64,000 bases of DNA from Vannielia litorea (GTDB lineage: Bacteria; Pseudomonadota; Alphaproteobacteria; Rhodobacterales; Rhodobacteraceae), in assembly GCF_900142295.1 (NCBI RefSeq), contig NZ_FSRL01000001.1, positions 1,488,001-1,552,000 of the forward strand. The letters are read 5' to 3'. Under the pieces are notes generated by a model. The model did no database searches, was not told the DNA's origin, and was given only the letters and a program-made list of their open reading frames with translations. Shown here piece by piece: positions 53,700-64,000 of the stretch (within the stretch, counting starts at the first letter, position 1; each line of letters starts with the position of its first letter). A program made the position numbers and the translations under genes.

Positions 53700-54389
53700 A
53701 TGTCGGAGACCGCCATCATCCTCCTCGTCGCGGTGGTGTTCCTGGGCCAGATCGTGCTGGTGGGGGCCTTGCTGTGGTGGGCGAAAAAGCGCGACGCGCT
53801 GCTGCGCGCCCATTGCGCGGCGGCGGGTTGGAGCTTTGCGACGGCGCGCGAGGGGCGGCGGAGCGTGACCCGCATCGCCAGCCCGCGCGAGGGCTGGGAG
53901 CTGCGGATCGTGGTGCAGCGGTCGGCGGGCGGGCAATCGGGCAGTTCGACCCGGCACACGGAGTGGCGCGATCCGTCGCTGGCCCTGCCGCACGGGCTTT
54001 CGCTGCTTACGCTCGACATACCGGCCGGGAAGGCCGCGGATGTGGAGCGCTTTGCCGGCATGCTGGGCGGCAGCCTGGGGCAGGCGATGCTGGGCCGTCT
54101 CCTGGGCAGCATGGCCGAGGAGGTGCCGGACCTGAAGGCGGTGCCGCTCGACGGCAGCCCGGCGCTGCTGATGGCCACCCCCGGCGCGGAAGATGCCCTG
54201 CGGCCCATCGCGCTGCACCCTGCGCTCGAGGCGAGCGCCCTGCCCCGCAGCGCGCGGCCGGCGGTGATCCGAAGCCGCGAAGGTCTGGCGCTGAGGTTGC
54301 ACGGCGCGATCAGGCGGCCCGATCAGATCGACGCGCTGGTGGCGCTGGGGCGGACGCTGGCCACGGCCCTGCGCGCCTCGGAAAACTGA
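53700..54389 (+). CDS. Hypothetical membrane-anchored protein
   Basis: A 229-residue protein of unknown family. One N-terminal membrane helix (ETAIILLVAVVFLGQIVLVGALLWW, residues 3-27) is followed by a soluble domain with LRAHCAAAGWSFATAREG, GWELRIVVQRSAGG and a Leu/Ala-rich C-terminus. It stands between divergent DUF2235 and icd. GGAGTG lies before the ATG. Confidence 0.65.
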   Translation: MSETAIILLVAVVFLGQIVLVGALLWWAKKRDALLRAHCAAAGWSFATAREGRRSVTRIASPREGWELRIVVQRSAGGQSGSSTRHTEWRDPSLALPHGLSLLTLDIPAGKAADVERFAGMLGGSLGQAMLGRLLGSMAEEVPDLKAVPLDGSPALLMATPGAEDALRPIALHPALEASALPRSARPAVIRSREGLALRLHGAIRRPDQIDALVALGRTLATALRASEN

Positions 54390-54524
54390 CGCCTGCGACA
54401 AGCGGTATACAACGGCATACCTTCCATGCGGCGGGGATTTCGGCTAGGAGTGCGCCAGCCGTCCGATTCCGCGCCGCAGCGTGGAGCGGACTTGTTTCAA
54501 GCAATGAGCGAGGGGGCTCCCGAG

Positions 54525-56729
<2,205 letters not shown>

Positions 56730-56737
56730 TATCACGC

Positions 56738-56760
56738 GCGGCGGCCCCAAAGGCCGCCGC
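56738..56760 (+). terminator. Hairpin between the two icd genes
   Basis: GCGGCGGCC pairs with GGCCGCCGC around CCAAA, starting 8 bases after the first icd stop. Only a short GGTTTACT follows, so termination may be partial. Confidence 0.55.
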
Positions 56761-56820
56761 CGGTTTACTGGCGCTCAACCTGGGCGCCCTATAGCTGCGG
56801 CAGAGATGCAAGGAGCCAAG

Positions 56821-58035
56821 ATGTCGAAGATCAAAGTCGAAAACCCGATGGTCGAGATCGACGGCGACGAGATGACCCGGATCATCTGGGACTTCATCAA
56901 GAAAAAGCTGATCGAGCCCTATCTCGACATCGACCTGCTCTACTACGACCTCGGCATCGAGGAGCGCGACCGCACCAACGACCAGATCACGATTCAAGCC
57001 GCCGAGAAGATCAAGGAAGTGGGCGTCGGCGTGAAATGCGCCACCATCACGCCCGACGAGGCGCGGGTCGAGGAATTTGGCCTGAAGCAGATGTGGAAGA
57101 GCCCCAACGGCACGATCCGCAACATCCTCGGCGGCGTGGTCTTTCGCCAGCCGATCATCTGCCGGAACGTGCCCCGCCTCGTGCCCGGCTGGACCTCGCC
57201 CATCGTGGTGGGCCGCCATGCCTTCGGCGACCAGTACAAGGCGACCGACTTTCATTTTCCCGGCAAGGGCCAGCTCACCATGAAGTTCGTGGGCGAGGAT
57301 GGCGAGGTGATCGAGAAGGTCGTCTACGACGCGCCCTCGGCGGGCGTCTACATGGGCATGTACAACCTCGACGACTCGATCACCGACTTTGCCCGCGCGA
57401 GCTTCAACTACGGGCTCAACATCGGCTGGCCGGTCTACCTGAGCACCAAGAACACCATCCTCAAGGCCTATGACGGGCGGTTCAAGGACATCTTCCAGAA
57501 GGTCTACGAGGAGGAGTTCGAGGAGAGGTTCAAGGCAGCGAACATCTGGTACGAGCACCGGCTGATCGACGACATGGTGGCCTGCGCACTCAAGTGGAAC
57601 GGCAAGTTCGTCTGGGCCTGCAAGAACTACGATGGCGACGTGCAGTCCGATACCGTGGCGCAGGGCTTCGGCAGCCTGGGCATGATGACCTCGCAACTGC
57701 TCACGCCCGACGGCAAGATCGTGGAGGCCGAGGCCGCCCATGGCACGGTGACCCGGCACTACCGGCAGCACCAGGAGGGCAAGAGCACCTCGACCAACTC
57801 CATCGCCTCGATCTTCGCCTGGACCGGCGGGCTGCGCCATCGCGCCAAGCTCGACGACAACGCCGCGCTGATGGGCTTTGCGGAAACGCTGGAGAAGGTG
57901 ATCGTGGAGACGGTGGAGAGCGGCCACATGACCAAGGACCTGGCCCTGCTGGTCGGCCCCGACCAGGGCTGGCTCACCACCATCGGCTTTCTCGAAAAGA
58001 TCGACGAGAACCTGAACAAGGCGCTGGCGGGCTGA
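56821..58035 (+). CDS. icd: Homodimeric NADP-dependent isocitrate dehydrogenase
   Basis: A 404-residue, eukaryote-like (subfamily II) isocitrate dehydrogenase catalysing the same step as the preceding gene by a different fold. Motifs: [65 protein letters not shown] and [35 protein letters not shown] lies upstream of the ATG at 56821. Confidence 0.96.
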   Translation: MSKIKVENPMVEIDGDEMTRIIWDFIKKKLIEPYLDIDLLYYDLGIEERDRTNDQITIQAAEKIKEVGVGVKCATITPDEARVEEFGLKQMWKSPNGTIRNILGGVVFRQPIICRNVPRLVPGWTSPIVVGRHAFGDQYKATDFHFPGKGQLTMKFVGEDGEVIEKVVYDAPSAGVYMGMYNLDDSITDFARASFNYGLNIGWPVYLSTKNTILKAYDGRFKDIFQKVYEEEFEERFKAANIWYEHRLIDDMVACALKWNGKFVWACKNYDGDVQSDTVAQGFGSLGMMTSQLLTPDGKIVEAEAAHGTVTRHYRQHQEGKSTSTNSIASIFAWTGGLRHRAKLDDNAALMGFAETLEKVIVETVESGHMTKDLALLVGPDQGWLTTIGFLEKIDENLNKALAG

Positions 58036-58180
58036 GGCGCACGGCCCATGGGCAGGGCTTTTCACGCTTTTTTCGCCCCAGGCATCGCCCGGCTCCGATA
58101 GGCTGAGGCAGGACCAGCCGGCACGGGCCGCGAGCCCCCTGCCCGCCGCTGGCCCGCTGTGGCTGCCAGGGGAGCGCGCG

Positions 58181-59653
58181 ATGACATGGTCCGAGGCTGA
58201 TATCGTCAATCCGGTCTCTACCCCGCCCCGGTTTGCCGGCCATATCGCCATGGCCGGGCACCGCGACGAGGTCTACCTCGTCGGGCGGCAACAGGGAGAC
58301 AGCGCCTTTACCCAGCTCCGCCGGTTCGCCAATGGTGCGGGCGGCATGACGGCCTGGTTCGATGACGGGCGGTTTGCGGGCGATGACCCGCACGCCCAGG
58401 CGGGGCTGGCCGTGCATGACGGGTGGGTGCACTGCGTGCTGGCGGGCAGCGCCGGGATGGAGCACTGGAGGCTGCGGCGCGGCAGCTTCGAGAAGCTGGG
58501 CGAGATCCCCGGCCACAAGAGCCATGCGCCGCCCTCCTTGGCCAGTGACGGCGCCGTGCTGCACATGGTGCATCTGGGCTTTCTCAACAAGCGGCTGTTC
58601 TACACCACCTTCGAGAACGGCGCCTGGAGCGCGGGCCAGTGGCTGCACCGCCTCCAGAGCCACGTGCCGCCGGTGGTGAGCTGCAACCAGGGCAACGTGC
58701 AGATCTTCACCACCGATGCGAGCGGGCGGGTGCGGATGATCGAGAAACACCGCACCGCGGGCGGGTTTCAGCAGATGGACATGGCGCATGGCATGGGCCG
58801 CGGCACCACCGCTTTGGCCGCATGCCATTTTGACCAGTCCGACGGGCTTGGCCTGATCTCCATGCGCCCGCGTCCCGGCCCGACGACCCACCTGCCGCCG
58901 CCGAACCTGCTGACCTGCGCCGTGTTTCGGCGCGGGCCCCGCGCGGGCCGGGGAATCTGGACGGGTGCGCGCAGGCTGGAGCGGTTCGTTCCCGCCCTGC
59001 CCGGCCGGATCGCCGCCGCCCGGACCCGACGCCACCTGCACCTCGTCTGGCTCGACCATCTCGGCCGGGCCCATGCCGCCTGGAACGGTGCGACACGGAT
59101 GGGAGACGTGCGGATCGGGTTCAAGATCGCGCGGCCGGTGCTCGCCACCTGGCTGGCGGGCGACACGCTGGAGCGCCGCGCAAGACGGCTCACCGCGGGG
59201 GCGAACGGGCTGCTCGGCCGATACGGGGTGAACGTGCGGCAGGCCGCACCGCCTCAGGTGATCGACCTTCAGCCCGACCTGCTGGACCTCGACACCGGCG
59301 GCTGCGTGTTCCGGTCACGCAGCGAGGAGCTCGATCGGCTCAACAGCCACCGGGCCGGGCTCTCCCCGCGTGATGTTGCCTGCTACATCGTGCCCCGGAT
59401 CGGCAATGGCGTCGTGGGATGCGCCTTTCTGCGCTACGACGGGCTGGCGATGATCCCCGACACCGATGGCGTGAACCAGCCCGATACCGAGACGGTGGTT
59501 CTGGCCCACGAGATCGGCCATGTCCTCGGCCTCGAGCATGTCGATCCGGCGCGCGCGCCATTCAACATCATGGCGGGTGCCGGGCCGCTGGGGCAACGGC
59601 TGACCCCGCAGCAGGCCACGCAGATGATGACCGACCCCAACGTGCTCATCTGA
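58181..59653 (+). CDS. Metzincin-type metalloprotease with long beta-rich N-terminal domain
   Basis: A 490-residue protein. The C-terminus has the zinc motif HEIGHVLGLEHVD (residues 443-455) and a probable Met-turn NIMAGAG, i.e. a matrixin/M10-like metzincin. Residues 1 to about 330 look like a beta-propeller, with recurring pieces such as DEVYLVGRQQGD, GWVHCVLAGSAGMEHWRL, AVLHMVHLGFLNKRLFYTTFENG and HLHLVWLDHLGRAHAAWNG. No Sec signal peptide and no calcium-binding RTX repeats are visible, so type I export is not indicated. Substrate unknown. Confidence 0.78.
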   Translation: MTWSEADIVNPVSTPPRFAGHIAMAGHRDEVYLVGRQQGDSAFTQLRRFANGAGGMTAWFDDGRFAGDDPHAQAGLAVHDGWVHCVLAGSAGMEHWRLRRGSFEKLGEIPGHKSHAPPSLASDGAVLHMVHLGFLNKRLFYTTFENGAWSAGQWLHRLQSHVPPVVSCNQGNVQIFTTDASGRVRMIEKHRTAGGFQQMDMAHGMGRGTTALAACHFDQSDGLGLISMRPRPGPTTHLPPPNLLTCAVFRRGPRAGRGIWTGARRLERFVPALPGRIAAARTRRHLHLVWLDHLGRAHAAWNGATRMGDVRIGFKIARPVLATWLAGDTLERRARRLTAGANGLLGRYGVNVRQAAPPQVIDLQPDLLDLDTGGCVFRSRSEELDRLNSHRAGLSPRDVACYIVPRIGNGVVGCAFLRYDGLAMIPDTDGVNQPDTETVVLAHEIGHVLGLEHVDPARAPFNIMAGAGPLGQRLTPQQATQMMTDPNVLI

Positions 59654-59732
59654 CCCGCTCTCCGGCACTGGCGCCGGTTCGAAATTCAGGCTAGGCGGAG
59701 AGCGTTCTCCCCCTCCCTGCCCCGGTGCGCCC

Positions 59733-60068
59733 ATGCCCAAGACCTATCTCTTTCTCGTGCTCGCCATCCTCGCGGAGACCATCGGCACGGTGGCGCTTCC
59801 GGCCACCAGGGGGTTTACCCGGCTCGCGCCCGCGCTGGTGGTGGTGGCGGCCTATGCGGTGTCGTTCTACTTTCTGTCGCTGACGGTGAAGGTCATGCCG
59901 GTGGGGGTGGTCTATGCCATCTGGTCGGGGCTGGGGATCGTGCTGATCGCGGTGATGGGCTTTCTGCTCTACAACCAGCGGCTCGACCTGCCTGCGGTGA
60001 TCGGCCTGGGGCTGATCCTTTCGGGCGTCCTCGTGCTGCATCTTTTCTCGGCAACCACCGGCCACTGA
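59733..60068 (+). CDS. Small multidrug resistance (SMR) family transporter
   Basis: A 111-residue, four-helix EmrE-type transporter. The essential Glu lies in [15 protein letters not shown], and [27 protein letters not shown] is the family signature. It exchanges protons for organic cations. Whether it is a drug or guanidinium (Gdx) exporter cannot be told; no guanidine riboswitch is visible. Confidence 0.9.
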   Translation: MPKTYLFLVLAILAETIGTVALPATRGFTRLAPALVVVAAYAVSFYFLSLTVKVMPVGVVYAIWSGLGIVLIAVMGFLLYNQRLDLPAVIGLGLILSGVLVLHLFSATTGH

Positions 60069-60158
60069 GGCCCGCCGCGCAGGCAGGCGACGCCACGTTA
60101 CGCCCTGCCCCCCACGACGGGGTTTGACGGCAGCCTGCCGCCGGGCCAGAGGGGCGGC

Positions 60159-60770
60159 ATGGCGCTTGCAGACGAGAAACCGCATTACACCCCGCTCGAG
60201 GACATCCAGGGCCTCGTCATCGCCTCGGCGCAGGCCGCGCTCGGCGTGCACCTGCTGCGCGCGGCGGGGCTGATCTCGTCGGGGACGGCGGGCACGGCGC
60301 TGATCATTGCCTATCTCTCGGGCTGGTCCTTCGGGCTGGTGTTCTTTGTCATCAACATTCCCTTCTACGCCCTTGCCTGGGTGGCGCGCGGGCCGGTCTT
60401 CTGCCTCAAATCGCTGGGGGCCGTGACGCTGCTGTCGGTGATGGCGGAGGCGCTGAAGCCTGTGCTGGTGATCGCCTCGGTCCACCCGGCGGGCGCGGCG
60501 CTGCTCTTCGGCGTGGCCGCCGGAGTCGGGTTGCTGGGCCTCTTCCGCCATTCGGCCTCGCTTGGCGGCGTGTCGATCATCGCGCTCATCCTGCAGGACA
60601 AATACGGCTTTCGCGCGGGCTGGACGCAGCTCATCCATGACCTCGTGCTCTTCACCGTCGCCGCCTTCGTGCTGCCGCTCTCGGCGGTCGGATGGTCGCT
60701 GCTGGGAGCGGTGGTGCTCAATCTCGTCGTGGCGTTCAACCACCGCCGCGACTGGTATGTCGTCACTTGA
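60159..60770 (+). CDS. YitT family membrane protein
   Basis: A 203-residue inner-membrane protein with five to six helices, matching YitT/DUF161: [40 protein letters not shown] and [20 protein letters not shown], then [25 protein letters not shown]. Function unknown. It is followed 58 bp later by typA. Confidence 0.87.
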   Translation: MALADEKPHYTPLEDIQGLVIASAQAALGVHLLRAAGLISSGTAGTALIIAYLSGWSFGLVFFVINIPFYALAWVARGPVFCLKSLGAVTLLSVMAEALKPVLVIASVHPAGAALLFGVAAGVGLLGLFRHSASLGGVSIIALILQDKYGFRAGWTQLIHDLVLFTVAAFVLPLSAVGWSLLGAVVLNLVVAFNHRRDWYVVT

Positions 60771-60828
60771 GACTGGCCTTTCGCTGCGGTGCAGGATATG
60801 CGCGGCCCGAACAGTCAAAGAGAGCCAA

Positions 60829-62649
<1,821 letters not shown>

Positions 62650-62695
62650 TCGGCGGGCCTCCCGCGCCCTAGGGTTTGGGCAAAGGGAGGTTCAG

Positions 62696-63280
62696 ATGCA
62701 GAAAATCCAGACCCAGGGGGTGCACCACATCACCCTGACCGGCGCCGACCGGCAAACCTCGATCGACTTCTGGGAGGGCGTGCTGGGCATGCCCTTCCTC
62801 TTCGAGCAGCCCAACCTCGACAATGCCGACGAGAGCCACCTCTACTTCGATCCGGGCGACGGGCGGCTCATCACCATCTTCACCCATGAAGAGCGCAAGC
62901 CGGACCGGCGGCGCACGCCCACCGAGCCGGGATGCGTGCATCACCTCGCCTTCATCGTCTCCAAGGCCACCTGGAACCAGGCAGAGGCGCGGCTCGAGGC
63001 ACGCGGCATCGGCCATTCCGGGCCCAAGGACCGGGGCTTCATGGATTCGCTCTACTTCAAGGATCCGCTCGGCCTGCTGATCGAGCTGGCCGCCTACAAG
63101 TTCGAGCCGCCCGCAGGCTGCACCCATGCCGAGGTGCTGGCCGAGGCACACCGGCTGCGGGTGGCCGCAGGCGACGAGGCCATTGCCGACGAGCACCTGG
63201 CCGATGCGATCGAGGCGCTGGTGGAACGGCGCAGCGCCACCCTCTCGGACGACCGCAGCGCAAAGAACCCCTACGCCTGA
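62696..63280 (+). CDS. VOC (glyoxalase/dioxygenase fold) protein
   Basis: A 194-residue vicinal-oxygen-chelate protein. Two beta-alpha-beta modules give probable metal ligands in GVHHITLTGADRQTSIDFWEGVLGM, CVHHLAFIVSK and LLIELAAYKF (His, His, Glu), the pattern of ring-cleaving dioxygenases and glyoxalase I. A C-terminal helical extension (about 55 residues) is unusual. Substrate unknown. GGGAGG lies 6 bases before the ATG. Confidence 0.83.
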   Translation: MQKIQTQGVHHITLTGADRQTSIDFWEGVLGMPFLFEQPNLDNADESHLYFDPGDGRLITIFTHEERKPDRRRTPTEPGCVHHLAFIVSKATWNQAEARLEARGIGHSGPKDRGFMDSLYFKDPLGLLIELAAYKFEPPAGCTHAEVLAEAHRLRVAAGDEAIADEHLADAIEALVERRSATLSDDRSAKNPYA

Positions 63281-63288
63281 GCCCGGGT

Positions 63289-63732
63289 CTAGAACGGCCC
63301 CTTGAAGATGAAGAAGGCGCCGAGCGCGATGAAGCCGAACCCGAGCGCGTGGTTCAGCGTCAGCGCCTCCTTCAGGTAGGTGATCGAGAAACCGGCGAAG
63401 ACCACCAGGCTGATGATCTCCTGGATGGTCTTCAACTCCGCCGCGCTGTAGCTGGCATGGCCGATCCGGTTGGCCGGGACGGCGAGGCAGTACTCGATCA
63501 GCGCGATCCCCCAGCTGGCGAGGATCACCAGCCCGAGCGGCGCCGTCGGGAACTTGAGATGGCCATACCAGGCCAGCGTCATGAAGACGTTGGAGGCGGC
63601 CAGCAGGACGATGGGCAGCAGCGTCGTGGCGCTCAGGGACGTTACTCCGAGGTCTCGACGACCATCAGCTCGCGCTCGCTGGCCCCGCGGGCATGGTCGA
63701 GCGCGGCCTGGTACTCGGGCGAGTTGTAGCAC
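63289..63732 (-). CDS. DUF486 family membrane protein
   Basis: The conserved part, from ATTLLPIVLLAASNVFMTLAWYGHLKF to ALGFGFIALGAFFIFKGPF, is a four-helix DMT-like protein of the DUF486 family. The start is a problem: no ATG, GTG or TTG lies in frame between the conserved N-terminus (about 63640) and a GTG at 63732. That GTG is deep inside the DUF1330 gene and gives an Arg-rich extension. The true start may be non-standard, close to the DUF1330 stop. Function unknown. Confidence 0.7.
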   Translation of the reverse strand: MLQLARVPGRARPCPRGQRARADGRRDLGVTSLSATTLLPIVLLAASNVFMTLAWYGHLKFPTAPLGLVILASWGIALIEYCLAVPANRIGHASYSAAELKTIQEIISLVVFAGFSITYLKEALTLNHALGFGFIALGAFFIFKGPF

Positions 63733-63929
63733 TCCACCGCCGCCTCGACGGAGGGGAACCGGGCCACCACGTTACGCGGCCGCTCCTTGCCCTCGAGTTG
63801 CACGAACCGGCCGCCGCGGGCGATGAAGCTGCCGCCATGCTTGGCGATGGCCGGGCCTGCCAGCTCGGCATATTTGCCATAGGCCTCGGCGTCGGAAACG
63901 GTGACGTGGGCGATCCAGAGTGCGGGCAT
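63642..63929 (-). CDS. DUF1330 family protein
   Basis: A 95-residue ferredoxin-fold (dimeric alpha-beta barrel) protein: MPALWIAHVTVSDAEAYGKYAELAGPAIAKHGGSFIARGG and YNSPEYQAALDHARGASERELMVVE. Reaction unknown. Its Shine-Dalgarno GGAGGA is formed by the last two glycine codons of the upstream alaS, so it is coupled to that gene. Confidence 0.88.
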   Translation of the reverse strand: MPALWIAHVTVSDAEAYGKYAELAGPAIAKHGGSFIARGGRFVQLEGKERPRNVVARFPSVEAAVECYNSPEYQAALDHARGASERELMVVETSE

Positions 63930-63932
63930 GTC

Positions 63933-64000
63933 CTATCCTCCGATGACAGCTTCGGCAGCGGCAATGGCCTCGGCGGCCTTCGAGGGGTCCGAGCCGCCGC
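63933..64000 (-). CDS. alaS: Alanyl-tRNA synthetase, C-terminal fragment
   Basis: Only the last 21 or so codons are present: GGSDPSKAAEAIAAAEAVIGG then TAG. This matches the C-terminal end of AlaRS (…GG.DP.KA.EALAAA...G). The rest of the gene lies beyond the right edge. Identity rests on this tail alone. Confidence 0.6.
   Translation of the reverse strand, partial: GGSDPSKAAEAIAAAEAVIGG

Noticed and set aside
59733..60068. Guanidine-riboswitch-controlled exporter
   Set aside because: The 79 bp upstream show no guanidine riboswitch motif.

Overview
This 64 kb window is chromosomal DNA from a GC-rich alphaproteobacterium. It very probably belongs to the Rhodobacterales (Rhodobacter/Roseobacter group). 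Supporting evidence: a dusB(nifR3)-ntrB junction at the left end, a fused ispDF, the order yceD-rpmF-plsX-fabH-ihfA-merR-tRNA-Pro, a circularly permuted two-piece tmRNA with tag ANDNRAPVALAA, an SspB-alpha type ClpXP adaptor, a monomeric and a homodimeric isocitrate dehydrogenase side by side, and the DUF6456/DUF6477 divergent pair. Almost every base is in a gene. Neighbouring genes often overlap by four bases (ATGA or GTGA), and most ribosome binding sites are GGAG-like.

Layout. 1-4.5 kb: ntrB 5' end, dusB, ispDF-pgpA-cinA, a COQ10/RatA-like protein and hpt. 4.6-13 kb: a Sel1-repeat protein, cytochrome c' and a dihaem cytochrome c, a PLP enzyme, lipA with two small exported proteins, a GNAT enzyme, a peroxiredoxin, olsB and msrB. 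13-18.7 kb: bamE, the yceD-rpmF-plsX-fabH-ihfA-merR lipid/ribosome cluster and tRNA-Pro(GGG). 18.7-26.5 kb: a dCTP deaminase, divergent oxyR and a VIT1-type transporter, DUF6456/DUF6477, an MttB-family methyltransferase, a DUF2270 membrane protein and a YciF/DUF892 ferritin-like protein. 26.5-40.6 kb: guaA, a GT8 glycosyltransferase, an acyl-CoA synthetase, transporters, a FadL-type porin, a P-loop protein, ridA, metA, a lipoprotein hydrolase, ppk2-tetR and mbfA. 40.6-45.8 kb: a more accessory stretch beginning at the tmRNA gene, with an amber-interrupted phosphotransferase, the chrBA chromate pair, sspB and a phospholipid-methyltransferase-like gene. 45.9-64 kb: fumC-DUF4169, a Hint-domain protein, a P450, a membrane hydrolase, ccdA, a DUF2235 protein, two icd genes, a metzincin protease, an SMR and a YitT protein, typA, a VOC protein, DUF486, DUF1330 and the 3' end of alaS.

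Themes: isoprenoid, phospholipid and lipoate synthesis; TCA cycle (fumC, two icd); iron and oxidant handling (oxyR, VIT1, mbfA, DUF892, peroxiredoxin, msrB); and trans-translation, with the tag RNA and the adaptor that delivers tagged proteins to ClpXP lying within 4 kb of each other. I saw no rRNA, CRISPR array, insertion sequence or prophage. The least explained items are the amber-interrupted kinase-like gene downstream of ssrA, a 66-bp coding minisatellite in the MerR regulator, an uncharacterised C-terminal metzincin, a Hint protein that has lost its junction cysteine, and several families of intergenic palindromes.
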